Assembly (NCBI RefSeq): GCF_014633365.1
Contig: NC_068341.1
Location: 4,092,001-4,156,000, forward strand
DNA: 64,000 bases
Reading direction: 5' to 3'
DNA from: Diospyros lotus
Lineage: Eukaryota; Streptophyta; Magnoliopsida; Ericales; Ebenaceae
Position numbers and translations under genes: made by a program. Each line of letters starts with the position of its first letter. Position 1 is the stretch's first letter. This document shows, piece after piece, positions 1 to 11,604 of this stretch. The notes beneath the pieces were generated by a model, which saw nothing but the letters and a program-made list of their open reading frames with translations, searched no databases and was not told where the DNA came from.

Positions 1-971
1 AAAAATAAAAATACAAAATTTAGCGTTGGAGAAACGCCATCGCTAAAAAATAAAAATAAAAAAAATGCAAATTTAGCGACGACGTCTCTCCCATCGCTAA
101 AAAATAAAAAATAAAAAATAAAAATAAAAAATTCAGTGACGGGCAGCCCTGTCGCTAAAAAGTAAAATTAAATTAAATTAAAAATACAAATTTCAGCGAT
201 GGGCAACCCCGTCGCTAAAAATAAAAATAAAAAATGCAAATTTAGCGACTAGGCACACCTGTCACTAAAATTAAAAAATAAAAATAATTAAAATACAAAA
301 TTTAGCGACGGGGAAACCCTCGTGGCTAAAAAATAAAAATAAAAAAATAAAAAAATACAAATTTAAAGACGGGGTCTCTTCCGTCGCTAAAAAATAAAAA
401 ATAAAAAATAAAAAATAAAAAATAAAAAATAAAAATAAAAAATTTAGTGACGGGGCGGTCCCGTCGCTAAAAAATAAAAATAAAATAAAATAAAAAATGC
501 AAATTTAGCAACGGGGGCACACCCGTTGCTAAAAATAAAAAATAAAAAAAATAAAATTTTGTGACGGAAACCCTGTGACTAAAAACTAAAAATAAAAAAA
601 CTAAAAATAAAAAAACTAAAAATAAAAAAAATAAAAAAATACAAATTTAGCGACGGGTCTCTCCCGTCACTAAAAAATAAAAAATAAGAAAAAGAAAAAT
701 AAAAAATTCAGCGATGGGGCAGCCCCTTCGCTAAGAAATAAAAATAAAATAAATAAAAAAAATGCAAAATTTAGCGACGGGGTTACCGGTCGCTAAAAAA
801 TAAAATAAAAAATTAAATTATTTAGCGAAGGAATATTCCGTCGCTAAATTTTAAAAAAAATAAAAAATTTGGCAACGGAATATTCCGTCGCAAATCCAAA
901 TTTCCTCTCTAATTAGCAACAGAAAAATTCCGTCACTAAATCCGTTACTAAATTATGGATTTTTTGTAGTG
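1..971. repeat. CACTA-type element end: array of subterminal palindromic repeats
   Basis: About fourteen units of 55-80 bp, each a short palindrome (TTTAGCGACGGG ... CCCGTCGCTAAA) separated by runs of AAAAATAAAAA. The array closes at 957-971 with GGATTTTTTGTAGTG, whose reverse complement starts CACTACAA, the usual terminus of CACTA (En/Spm) transposons. In that superfamily subterminal repeats bind the transposase. The element's other end and any transposase lie outside the window, so its size is unknown. The repeats carry many point changes, so the end is probably old. Confidence 0.6.
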
Positions 972-1051
972 ATATCTTCTTCTACACTAGTTTTATTTAG
1001 AGTGGATAAGATTTTTAAATCATATAACTCATAAAATTGACATATATATAT

Positions 1052-1592
1052 TTAGCGACACTATTCCATCTCGAAATACTTTTTATTATTTTTTAATTTT
1101 TTATTATTTAGTTTAATATTTAGCGATAAAGTTATTTGATTTTAGTTTAATTTAAATTTTTTATTATTTAGTGAGGAAATTTTCTTTGCTAAGTGATTTT
1201 ATTTTTTTTCTTATTTAGCGATAGAATTTTTCGTCTCTAATTAGTTTTATTTTTATTTAATTTTTTTCTTATTTAGCGACATAATTTTTCTTCGCTAAAT
1301 GGTTTTATTTTTATTTATTATTTGGAGACAAAAATTGTTTGTCACTAAATTATTTTTAATTTTGTTTAATTTATTTTATTATTTAGTGACGGAAAAGTCT
1401 TTTGCTAAATAATTTTATTTTTATTTAATTTTTTTATTGTTTAGTGATGACAATTGTCTGTCGCTAAATTATTTTTTATTTTTATTTAATTTATTTTATT
1501 ATTTAGTGACGGAACTATCCGTTGCTAAATTATTTTATTTTTATTTATTTTTTTATTATTTAGTGACTGCAATTGTTCGTCGCCAAATTAAG
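1052..1592. repeat. Second array of TTTAGYGACGG palindromic units
   Basis: About nine units of roughly 60 bp of the form ATTTAGTGACGGAA ... CCGTCGCTAAATTATTTTATTTTTATTT. The motif is that of the array at 1-971, but the spacers are T-rich here and A-rich there, as if read from the opposite strand. It may be the end of a second, abutting CACTA element or the other subterminal region of a deleted one. No CACTA terminus is visible at either edge, so the relation is inferred. Confidence 0.5.
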
Positions 1593-2055
1593 GGGTCAAT
1601 ATAAGCAACACAAAAGAGAGATTATGGTTTTGTTACTTAAAAAAAAAAAAATCCTACAAAAGCTTATATCAATAAACAGTTCTCATACTGCACCTTATAC
1701 TCAGGTGCTTTGAAAACTCAAAAGAAAAAAAAAAAAAAAAGGACTACACGTGGATACAAAAGCATTGAAAATTTAACTATAAAGAATAAAATAACAGCTA
1801 GAACTAGGATTCAAGCCAATTTACATAACATGTCATCATGGACTCAACCAAAAATATAGTGTCTAAGGTAAAAACAAAAAACAAGGCAAATTGTCAAATT
1901 TTTGGGTTGCTCTTGAGGTTTTGAAGAATAATGATCATTATTTAGCTTTGGGATAAACTCAAAATAAAATAAGCCATACATCTAACAAGCTCAATGATCT
2001 CATACAAACGAGCAAGTTGAAAGCCATTATTATGTTGCCACTGGTATGTATTATG
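1593..2055. other. Unassigned AT-rich flank of the Tat insertion
   Basis: No coding frame, RNA gene or repeat recognised. This sequence and the one starting at 22156 were contiguous before the Tat element inserted, since both carry the CTAGG duplication. Confidence 0.5.
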
Positions 2056-2060
2056 CTAGG
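2056..2060. other. Target-site duplication CTAGG (left)
   Basis: CTAGG lies directly before the left LTR and again at 22151-22155 directly after the right LTR. A perfect 5-bp duplication fixes the element limits at 2061-22150. Confidence 0.9.
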
Positions 2061-2458
2061 TGATGAGGGAATATTTTACTAAGGGCAAAAATACTATATT
2101 ACCCTTGGAGATCCCCAATATGGTGCCGCCACGTGCCTGCCTCAAGAAAGTGCCACGTGTCACCTATATCTTCATCATTCATCTCATATTTGATTTTTAA
2201 CGAGGTTGACTCAATCAACCGAGATTCTCTCCAACGTCCGGTTCAGAAGTTATCTTATCTCTTCAGAGTGTGCTTTATCTCATCTTTAAATAGAGGTCGA
2301 CTTCTACAGGTACAGATCATTTGACTCCTAGTTCAATTTCCATTTTGGGCATATTTCTTCTACTGACTTGAGCGTCGGAGTTCTCCCGGTGGATTACAGC
2401 CCCGCCCTTGCAGGTACTTGGTTCGAGGCAGACCTCGGTGATCAGTCCAGTATCATCA
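2061..2458 (+). repeat. 5' LTR of Tat element
   Basis: 398 bp, TG...CA. A TATA-like CTTTAAATAGAGG lies near 2284-2296, suggesting transcription starts about 30 bp downstream. Same length as the right LTR. Confidence 0.92.
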
Positions 2459-2478
2459 TTTGGCGCCCACCGTGGGGC
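2459..2478 (+). other. Primer-binding site of Tat element
   Basis: TTTGGCGCCCACCGTGGGGC follows the LTR directly, the position expected for the tRNA primer site. The TGGCGCC core is common in plant Gypsy elements. I do not assign the tRNA. Confidence 0.7.
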
Positions 2479-2771
2479 CGGTTACTTTATCTGCCCTTAT
2501 TTGTCGAGTACCTCGGCCGAGCTCAAGTTTCCTCCCGTTATGGCGACAAGAAGAAATCCATCACGAGCTGCTAGGACCCAGCCCGTCCCAGATCAGAGTC
2601 AAAACCACCCACCTGAGAGCGGCCCCGTAGGAGGTCACCCCCCGAATCCCTCGCCACCTTAGGATCGTGTCACCCAGCTAGAGGGACAGGTCCAACATCT
2701 GTCGGAATTGCTCAACACCTTTTTGGCCCAACAGCAGCCCCCAGAGATGAGACCGGTGGAGCACTCCAATC

Positions 2772-4994
2772 ATGATAGTCGACATCAGGGGGATCGCCAC
2801 TCTAGTCATAGAGAATTCCGAGGAGGCGAATCCCCCCGCGCTGGGAAGGAGTCCCATCGGGACGAGAGACGGAGCGGGACCCTCTAGGTGTGGCGAGTAC
2901 GGGAAGCTAGGCTCGGAGGAGGAGGAGTCCTCTAGTCCCGATTATGCCCGGGCTGGAGGGGCTCAGCGAGAAAGACGTTTGCGGCATTTGGAGATGGAGG
3001 TTGCAGAGTTGAGACGGAGGGAAGAAGAGCCACACGACATTGTTTCTAATCAGCCATTAAGTCGGGAGATCATGGCAATTACCCCATCCGAGCGCCTTCG
3101 AATCCCAGCTATTAAGCCATATGGAGGCACAACTGACCCCGCTGATCACTTAAATCTCTTCACCTCTCACATGATGGTCCAGGCGGCACCTGATGCTATG
3201 TGGTGTAGAGTCTTCCCAGCCACTTTGGAAGGACATGCACGGTCCTGGTATTCAAGTCTGGCACATCGGTCGATCGCTAACTTCGGACAGCTTCGAAATA
3301 GGTTCTTGGCTCACTTCGCTCCCCTTCGGAGGCACCAGAGGTCTACCATGACCCTCGTGAATCTCAAGCAGAACCAAGGGGAGTCGTTAACAGATTTTGT
3401 GGCCAGGTTTAATATGGAGGCATTGAGTATTGAGAATCTTGATCAGAGTATCGCTATGGTGGCCTTTCAGAATGCCTTGAGGGTTGGCCCTTTTACCCAG
3501 TCACTGGCTAAGAGGCCTCCCCAAACATTCACAGAGATCCTGAGCCAAGCCACCAAGTACATTAATGCCGAGGAGGTGATGCGGGTCAAGAGAAGTGAAT
3601 ACTCAGATAAGAAAGAGAAGAGAAGTCAGAACCAAGAGCAAAAGCCTGAAGATAAATCGGGCCGACGGGGGGAGAGGTCGGGCCCTCGATGGAGTCCAGT
3701 CAGGTTCACCCTGCTTAATACTCCTCGGGCTGAGATCTTGGCCACAATTGAGAATAAGGATTACTTGAAAAAATCGAGACCCATGAAAGCCCCGGCTAAC
3801 AAGCAGAGTAAAGACAAGTATTGTCAATTCCATCGAGATCATGGACATGACACGGAGGAGTGCCATCAACTTAAAGAAGAGATCCAGGAGCTCATCAATC
3901 GAGGTTTCCTGAGGAGATTTGTAGCTAAGGATACAGAACCACAAAGGGGTGAACGAAGGGGATCGAGGAGCCCCCCTCGCAGGTGCGGTAGATCTCAGGA
4001 ACGACGCAGAACCAGAACCCCGCCCCGGAGAGAGAATCGCCATGGGGATGGGAGTCCTCCGCAACAGTTGATTTTTCATACTCTAGCGGCTGGGGTGGTG
4101 CCAGGCAAGGAGTCGAGGGAGACTTCTGATTTGCATCGACGTCCGGGAGTCAAAAGGGCTCGACCAGGGGATGTTATCTCCTTTACCGATGACGACTTGC
4201 CCGGATATCCGATTTCTAATGATCCGCTAGTCATCACAGCAAAATTGGGAAAATGGGAGCTTCGGCGGATTCTCGTGGACCCGGGGAGCTCTTCTGAAGT
4301 TTTGTATCGACAAGCCTTTTTAGGCATGGGATACGAAATGGAACAGTTGAAGCCCGCTCGTGTCCCCTTGATTGGATTCGACGGGGAAGTGGTATATGCG
4401 GATGGTGTCTTCCAGCTCTTGTTGACTCTTGGAAAGGGTTCTCGGTTTGCCCAGGTCATGTTAGACATTTTGGTAGCGAATGTCCCCTCGGCCTACAATA
4501 TGATCCTCGGAAGATCGGGGCTAAATGCTCTGCGGGCTGTGCCGAGTACTTATCACATGGTGCTTAAGTTCCCCACTGCGGCGAGGGTTGGAGAAGTCAG
4601 AGGAGACCTAAGGTCTGCCCGGGAATGTTACATGGCATCCATTAGCACAGTTAAGGGTGTTGTGCAGGAGCAGTTAGAGCCACAAGAGGATTCAAGACGA
4701 AGACGGAGCCCTACTGTGGGGGAGGTCGGGATTTCCCCTCCCGCCACTATCAGTTTTTTACTAGAAGGTCCAGAAGACCCAAAGACTGCTGAGCCAGTGG
4801 ATGAGCTTGTAGAGGTACCATTGGACCCGAACAGAGTCGATAGATGCGTGAGGGTGAGCGCCCAATTGAAAGACCCTATTCGGACCCGGATTGTATCCCT
4901 TCTTCGCCAATATGCAGATATTTTCGCATGGTCAGTCCACGACATTCCAGGCATAGACCCGGCAGTAATGACGCACCGTTTGGGAGTAAAGTAG
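2772..4994 (+). pseudogene. Tat gag-protease region
   Basis: Open frame of 740 codons. The first ~100 residues are rich in Arg, Glu and Gly. A retrotransposon gag domain follows at about residues 105-250 (GHARSWYSSLAH, FGQLRNRFLAHF, NLKQNQGESLTDFVARFN). Then come a basic linker, a CQFHRDHGHDTEEC zinc-knuckle-like motif near residue 354, and an aspartic protease fold with VDPGSSSEVLY near 500, where the usual D-[TS]-G is D-P-G. The frame ends where the reverse transcriptase N-terminus should begin. Upstream readable sequence (2540-2771, MATRRNPSRAA) suggests the original gag start lay earlier and an early frameshift separates it. Confidence 0.85.
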
Positions 4995-5882
4995 GGGTAC
5001 CGAATGGCTCGCCAATGTGGTTTTGGTTCCTAAGGGGGAAGGTAAGTGGAGGTTATGTATTGATTTCACTGACCTCAACAAGGTTGTCCAAAAGATAGTT
5101 ACCCACTTCCCCGGATCGATGCCCTAATTGATAGCACGGCCGGATGCCACCTCATGAGTTTCCTAGATGCTTTTCAGGGGTACCATCAGATCCCGTTGCA
5201 TAAAGAAGATCAGGAGAAGACAGCATTCGTCACTGATCGGGGCACTTATTGCTATACTGTTATGCCTTTTGGCTTAAAAAATGCAGGGGCTACATACCAA
5301 CGGCTCGTGAATAGGCTTTTTTAGGACCAATTGGGTCACAACATGGAAGCCTACGTGGATGATATGCTAGTGAAGAGCCTGCTGGCAGAGGAGCATTCGA
5401 CAGATCTAGAAGAGTGCTTCAAAACCTTGCGCAGGTTCCAATTGAAACTTAATCCTTCTAAATGCGCTTTTGGTGTCTCTGCAGGAAAGTTCCTTGGGTA
5501 TATCGTGCATCATCGTGGGATAGAGGTGAATCCCGAGAAGATTAAAGCGATACTAGACATGCCGACCCCGAGAAGCATTAAGGAGGTCCAGCAACTCACT
5601 GGAAGGATAGCGGCTCTAGGGAGATTTCTCTCCCGATCTGCAGAAAAGGGCCTCCCTTTTTTCAAAGCCCTATCCAGGACCAAAGATTTTGTCTGGGACG
5701 TTGGGTGCCAGGAGGCTTTCAACGAGCTCAAGGAATGTCTAGCCTCACCGCCAGTCCTTACTAAGCCAAAGATGGGTGAGCCGCTATACCTCTACTTGGT
5801 CGTGGCAGAAGAGGCAGTGAGCTCGGTACTGGTGCGTGAAGAGAATAAGAGGCAGAGGCCAGTATACTACACGAGCAAATGA
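4995..5882 (+). pseudogene. Tat reverse transcriptase, deleted and with stops
   Basis: Conserved blocks are present: the VLVPKG and KWRLCIDF blocks at about 5018-5070, FLDAFQGYHQIPL at about 5160-5200, VMPFGLKNAGATYQRL at about 5260-5310, and the catalytic AYVDDMLVKS at about 5350-5378. The piece joining protease to the VLVPKG block is missing, the frame changes there, and stops occur near 5100 and at 5322. From 5331 the frame is open again into the RT-linked RNase H and stops at 5881, followed by another open frame. The enzyme cannot be made intact from this copy. Confidence 0.85.
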
Positions 5883-7889
5883 TTGTCGGTGGCAGAGGCT
5901 CGGTATTCCCCCATGGAGAAATTAGCGTTTGCCCTGGTCATTTTAGCGAGAAAGTTACGACCCTACTTTCAGGCGCATTCTATCATCGTGCTTACTGACC
6001 AGCCTCTAAGGCAGATTTTGGGGAAGCCAGAGCTCTCAGGGAGAATGTTGAAGTGGTCAATGGAGTTAACAGCATTCGACATAGAGTATCGACCTCGGTC
6101 AGCTATTAAGGCCCAGGCCTTAGTTGATTTCATCGCCGAAGGATTTGGGCTTGGCGGACCTCTAGAAGACAGCCTAGGACCATGGATGTTGGCAGTGGAT
6201 GGCAGCTCAAACTCTGGGGGCGGAGGAGCTGGGCTAATGATAAAGAGCTCAGAGGGTCAGTCCTGGTTATACGCTCTGCATTTTGACTTTCGGGTGTCTA
6301 ACAATGAGGCAGAGTACGAGGCCCTCATAGCTGGGTTGAGGCTCGCAGCACAGCTTGGGGCGAAGCATCTCAACATACAATCTGATTCTAACCTTGTTGT
6401 TCAGCAGGTGAAGGGAGAATACGAGGCTAGGGAGGACCACATGTCCAAATATTTGGTTTTCGTTCAGGAACTGATGAGTCGTTTTCAATCTGTAAAGATT
6501 GAGCATGTGCCTCGATCCCAGAATATGGAAGCAGACACTTTGTCCCGGATCGCATCGGCCTCTTTTCCAACCAATTCTAGACAGATTCTTATCGAGACAT
6601 TACCTCAAAGAAGCATTGATGAGATGGTGGAGCAGCTATGCCTCGATCTAGAGCCAAGTTGGATGAACCCTTTTGTTAGTTATTTGAAGGATGGAAAGCT
6701 ACCAGAGAGTGACTTAGAGGCCCGGGAGCTAAAAAGGAGGGCCCAGAAATTTATACTAATCAACGAAGAGTTGTACAAGAGATCTTTCACTCAACCACTC
6801 TTGAAGTGCGTAAAGCCATGTGAGGCTGACTATGTTTTAAGAGAGATCCATGAGGGAATATGTGGGAGTCACGTAGGAGCCCGAACTCTTTATCAGAAAG
6901 CCCTTCGACAAGGGTACTACTGGCCGACTATGGTGTCTGATGCAGAGCAGCTGGTCAAGAAATGTGAAAGATGCCAACGGGTCTCCAACCTAATTCATGT
7001 TCCTAGCGCCATGCTCACCCACCTGGTTCAGCCGTGCCCCTTTGCCCAATGGGGGATTGATATTCTGGGTCCGTTCCCGCCTGCCGCAGGTCAAGTAAAA
7101 TTCTTGATCGCGGCGATAGATTACTTCTCCAAATGGATAGAGGCCGAGCCCCTGGCCTCCATCACTGCGCGAAAAGTGAAGCAATTTTTATGGAAGAACC
7201 TGGTTTGTCAGTTCGGGATCCCGCGGGTGATTGTTTCAGATAATGGGACCCAATTCACAGATCGGACGATCAAGGAATGGTGTCAAGAATTGGGGATCAA
7301 GCAGCACTTCACCTCAGTTGCTCATCCACAGGCTAACAGACAGATTGAGCTTGCTAATAGGACTATGCTCCATGGATTAAAAGCCCGGGTGGACAAGGCA
7401 GATGGAAGTTGGGTGGACGAGTTACCGAGCATCCTTTGGTCTTACCGGACCACGAGGAGGGGGTCCACCGGAGAAACCCCATTCAACTTATGTTACGGCT
7501 CAGAGGCCCTTATTCTGGTAGAGATCGGGATCCCAACTTTTAGGGTGGAGCATTTTGATCCAGAATCCAATGAACAAGCCTTGAGGAATAATTTAGATAC
7601 AGTGGAGGAGCTTCGGGACGAAGCAAGGGTCCGCCAAGCCGTTTATAATCAGCGAATTGAGAGGTACTATAATCGAAGGGTGAAAGCTCGGAGTTTTCTA
7701 CCTGGCGATCTGGTCCTTCGACGAGTGAGTGTGAGCAACCCCCGAGACTCCAACAAGTTGTCGCCGACTTGGGAAGGCCCCTATCGGGTTACCGAGACCC
7801 TCAGCCCTGGGGCATACCGGCTTGGAACTATGGACGGCACTCCAATAAAGAATGCGTGGAATATTCAGAACTTGAGGAAATTTTATTAA
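5883..7889 (+). pseudogene. Tat RNase H / archaeal-type RNase H / integrase region
   Basis: Open frame of 668 codons. The end of the RT-linked RNase H (LTDQPLRQIL) is followed by a second RNase H at about residues 98-225 (LAVDGSSNSGGGGAG, NNEAEYEALIAGLRLA, IQSDSNLVVQQV), the Tat-lineage signature. Integrase follows: HHCC zinc finger with KKCERCQR near 6955-6980, catalytic core with WGIDILGPFP near 7050 and VSDNGTQF near 7232, and a GPY-type C-terminal module (SPTWEGPYRVTETL near 7765). No chromodomain follows. The reading is intact here, but it depends on the broken upstream frame for expression. Confidence 0.85.
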
Positions 7890-8110
7890 TAATGGGTTAC
7901 CCCCAAGGATCTTGAAGCTATGTATGTTTCTCAATAAAACCTCATTATTGTTCTTTTTATATGTGCAGACTGTCCTACGGAATATAAAAAATAATAAGAA
8001 GAGGGGGCAAGAGGCAAAAAGGAAGGAGAGGTTCTCCCTTCCCCGAACTCAGTGGCCTCCAAATGGAATTTTTTGAGTCCTTTCATCTCCACTGGAGTTA
8101 GCAAGAACAA

Positions 8111-8350
8111 AGGGTCAAATATGGCCTCAGGGGACCACCCCTAATAAAAAGAAAGAGTCACGGGTCAAATATGGCCTCAGGGAACCACCCCTAATAAAAA
8201 GGAAGAGTCACGGGTCAAATATGGCCTCAGGGGACCACCCCTAGTAAAAAGGAACAGTCACGGGTCAAATATGGCCTCGGGGGACCACCCCTAATAAAAA
8301 GGAAGAGTCAAGGGTCAGATATGGCCCCAAGGGGACCACCCCTAAAATAA
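8111..8350. repeat. 50-bp tandem repeat, five copies, in Tat 3' spacer
   Basis: Units begin CGGGTCAAATATGGCCTCAG at 8111, 8161, 8211, 8261 and 8311, an exact 50-bp period with few changes. They lie between the integrase stop and the antisense accessory gene. Satellite-like arrays at this position are known in Tat/Ogre-type elements. Confidence 0.9.
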
Positions 8351-8503
8351 AAGCAAAATAGAGGGGCGAGAAATCAGGTAACAGAGATCACTTGGCTCAA
8401 ACTATTACAAAAAAGGCATAAATACGAAGCATTTTTATGCAATGAAAGATCAGAAGTCCAATATAACCCAAACTTGGGGAAAGAAGATACATGCAACTAA
8501 CAA

Positions 8504-9300
8504 CTAGGTTTCTTTTTCTTCGGACTCCTCGGATTCGTTTGCTGGGGCTTGGGAGGATGATGCTCGGCTGAGCTCGGCGATCACATCTTCCATGGACCTG
8601 ACGGGAGAAAAATTGAGGTCAGGATAGGCTTTTTGCACCTCCTTCGTGCAGCGAGTGAAACCTCTCTTCCATACCCCTTGTAGCTCATGTCTAATAAATC
8701 CTCTCACCTCAGGGAGTTGGGTGGGGTTTGCATACTTCTCTTCAAGCTCCCGGTTGCGCTCCCGAGTCCGTCCTAACTCTTCCTCCAGGGCATGGTGGCT
8801 AATCTCGAGCCCCTGAAGGCGTCCCTCAAGCTCCTCGTTTTGTTGATGTTGAGCCCTCAGATCCTCGTCCCGCTGCTCGATGGTTCTATGGCAGTCGGCA
8901 AGGGCATTATCCATCTCCAACATCCTTTGTGAATTTCTCGCCATTCGCCTTTGGAGCTCGTTATGAGCGACAATACTCTGTTCAAATAGCACAAAGTTAG
9001 AATATAGGGGACGAGAGTTCTCTATATTAAAAGTCCGAAGGGCTAACCTGAACCAAGCCCTGGCCGTAGCAAGACTCCAAGGTCTCCGAAGTCAGGTCGG
9101 CGGCCCCCTCCATGTCTGCCCGAGTGGGAAGGCCCTAAATAAGCTGAGTCATCACCCAAGCCTCGCTGCTGTGGTCTGTTTCTTGGACATTCCAGTTGGG
9201 TCGGTGAAGAGCCCTTGCGGGAATAGGCGCTTCTTCTTCAAGCATGTCAGAGAGGGGCTCGGTGCCCTGAGAGCCTCCTATCTCGGTGTGGGGCAGAGAA
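8504..9300 (-). pseudogene. C-terminal part of Tat antisense accessory gene (coiled coil)
   Basis: The minus-strand frame ends at 8504. Its main exon (8504-8977) encodes a long coiled coil (ALADCHRTIEQRDEDLRAQH and onward) and an acidic end (ESEESEEKET). A good intron lies at 8978-9047: donor CAG|GTTAG, acceptor AACAG|AG, 70 nt, joining the frames of GLVQ and SIVAHN. The upstream exon (9048 to about 9277) has one in-frame TAG at 9135-9137. The N-terminal part of the gene is at 20323-20890, beyond the nested insertion. Accessory genes read against gag-pol in this position are characteristic of some Tat elements; their function is not known. Confidence 0.7.
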
Positions 9301-10148
9301 GAGCGGGTGATTAGTGGTTAATTTTATAAAAATTTTGTTATAATTATACCCCTTCTTTTGATCTTAAAAATAGTTTAAATTAGATATTAATATATATTTT
9401 ATGATTTTATGCAAGTTTAAATTGAAAAATGAATGAAATGAAATTTTAAAGTAAAATTTAATAATAATAATAATAATATATAAAATTATATATAATACAT
9501 ATACATCATTATATGCATTCATGTAATATATATAATATAATATAATATATATATGTGCCATGTGTAATACATATATATAATATATAATTTATTAATAATA
9601 TTAAATTATTTTTATTTTTTTTAGGCATGAAGAATTAAAGCTCATGAAGACTTAAAGTCCATGAAGAATTCAAGTCCATGAAGAAATCAAACCCATGGAG
9701 AAATCAAGCCCATGAAGAATTCAAGTCCATGAAGAAATCAAGCACATGAAAAATTAAAGTCCATGAAGAATTTAAGCCCATGAAGAATTAAGGCCCAATT
9801 TGAGCAACCCATGGAAGATATTATTTGGAGAAGGCCCAAGGATTATTTTTAATCCTAATGAAGATTAAAAATCAATTTATAGAAATCTATTTTTATTTTT
9901 TATGTGAGAGCTTTATTAGGTGTGTTTTTTAGCTAAAATCCACTTAACTATTAGGTGGATATTATAGCTAAAATCCATTTAACTTTATGAGTGCTTTATT
10001 AGGTATGTATTTTAGCTAAAATCCATTTAATATTAGGTGTGTATTATAGCTAAAATCCATTTAACTTTAAGTGTGTGAGTGCCCATTAGATATAATTATG
10101 TCTAATTGAATAATTGAAATTGTGTGGTTTGTATTGCATCTTGTGGCC

Positions 10149-10156
10149 TATAAATA
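10149..10156 (+). promoter_or_regulatory. TATA box in LTR of LOG element copy 1
   Basis: TATAAATA inside GGCCTATAAATAGCTCAC. The same box is at 17556-17563 in the second LTR and, reversed, at 58006-58013 in copy 2. Conservation in a diverged copy supports a working U3 promoter. Confidence 0.7.
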
Positions 10157-10340
10157 GCTCACTTGATTGCATTTGTAAGTGTGATTATTATTCTTGAATA
10201 AAAGTTTAGTTGTTTCCTTATAATTCTCTCTTTGAGAATTGTTCTTGTTCTTTCTCATTTTCTTTAGTACTTTCTCTTATAATCTTACTTTTTTCTTTCT
10301 TCTTTTAAATTCTTATGTCATTTATTATTACTTTATTATT

Positions 10341-10550
10341 CACCGCCTAAATGGCCGGTTAATTTGTGCCTTTAAATTTCTGCAATTTTAATTCTTGTCA
10401 TTTAATTATCCACCGCCTAAATGGCCGGTTAGTTTATGCCTTTAAATTTCTGCAATTTTAATTCTTGTCATTTAATTATCCACCGCCTAAATGGCCGGTT
10501 AGTTTATGCCTTTAAATTTCTTGTCATTTAAATTCTGTTATTTAAATTAC
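10341..10550. repeat. About 70-bp tandem repeat in LTR
   Basis: Three units starting CACCGCCTAAATGGCCGGTT at about 10341, 10411 and 10481, each followed by a TTTAAATTTCTGCAATTTTAA stretch. Three units also occur in the second LTR and the inverted LTR; copy 2 has about two. Confidence 0.85.
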
Positions 10551-11382
10551 GTCATTTAAATTTATGTCAATTAACTTTCAAATAAAAATGAGTAGTTAAA
10601 TCTAATCTTGGGTTAAGGCAAGGACAGTGTCCAACGCCAATGATTCCCAAAGAAAGCTGCGCTTTAAATAAGTAACATTAATTTAAATTTCAGTATGAGT
10701 GTGTATTAATTATTAAAAAAATCACTAGGTTTGGATTGGAGCGTAAGCCTAACTTAGAGCTTTCATGCCATGTATGAGAGTTACTAGAACTGGAAACGCT
10801 ATCATACCTAAACCCAGATGATTAATTTAGTTGTTTTGTGTATTAATTGCAATTGGATTTATGGTGGTTGCTTAAATTAGAATCTCGCATATCATGTATG
10901 GGGATTGCTTAATCTAGAACTATCATCATCTCTAATTGCATTTAATAACAAACTCTCATATCTGAAATTAAATTAATGTTGCTAATTTTTTTATGCTAAA
11001 ATTTGGGAATCAACGGGTTGGTACTGAAATTGTCTTAACTCAAGCACTATCCAAATTCATATTTTTACGTTTAATGTTTATTTCAATTTTTGCCTTACTT
11101 TATTTTCTAGTATCTGTTGTCTAAAAACAAAACCATAAAAAATCTTGTTGTCAATTTGTCCAAATGCGTGTGCGTGTGTGTGATATTCTTTTTCTTTTGC
11201 CATAAATAAATCTCTCAGTGGACGACCTGGATTCATCCAGAAAATATAAATTTAAATTTGGACTACAACTGCACTCGTACACTGGCGAGTATAAACCTCT
11301 CACTAAAATAAAAAAAATATAAAAGTTTTATTATGTTTTGTTTTTATTGTGTTTTAATTGCAGGGTGAGAGTGCAGTCAAAT

Positions 11383-11402
11383 TTTGGCGCCGTTGCCGGG
11401 GA
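11383..11402 (+). other. Primer-binding site of LOG element copy 1
   Basis: TTTGGCGCCGTTGCCGGGGA just after the LTR. This is a common primer site of plant Athila-like and related Gypsy elements. It recurs after the second LTR (about 18790-18809) and reversed at about 56848-56870 in copy 2. Confidence 0.8.
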
Positions 11403-11604
11403 GATTAAGGCAAAAACAAAAAGAAAAAAAAAAAAAAAAAAAAAAAGAATAAGTATCTCTTGATAAAATCGGTAACTCTATTTCTCTTTTACTTTATTTT
11501 TGTTTGTGCATTGTATATGAGACTGAGATCAGGTAGAATTTTGAAACAGTATTTTCATATCATTCTGAGTCTTTACCTGGAATTGGATTGTCAACTTTAC
11601 ATTC

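Larger units (their letters stand above)
9308..11379 (+). repeat. 5' LTR of LOG element copy 1
   Basis: 2072 bp, TGATTAGTGG ... GTGCAGTCA. It differs from the LTR at 16715-18786 at only about nine positions seen by eye. It contains many CCATGAAGAATTCAAGT-type repeats (about 9630-9790), CTAAAATCCATTTAAC repeats (9930-10070), a TATA box and a 70-bp tandem repeat. Confidence 0.92.

Noticed and set aside
1..971. CRISPR-like array
   Set aside because: Regular palindromes with variable spacers look array-like, but repeats are diverged, spacers are A/T simple sequence, and a CACTA terminus closes the array in a plant genome.
9364..9561. Ile/Tyr-rich minus-strand frame repeated at 16771-16968
   Set aside because: A product of the TA-rich LTR start; present in both LTRs only because the LTR is duplicated.
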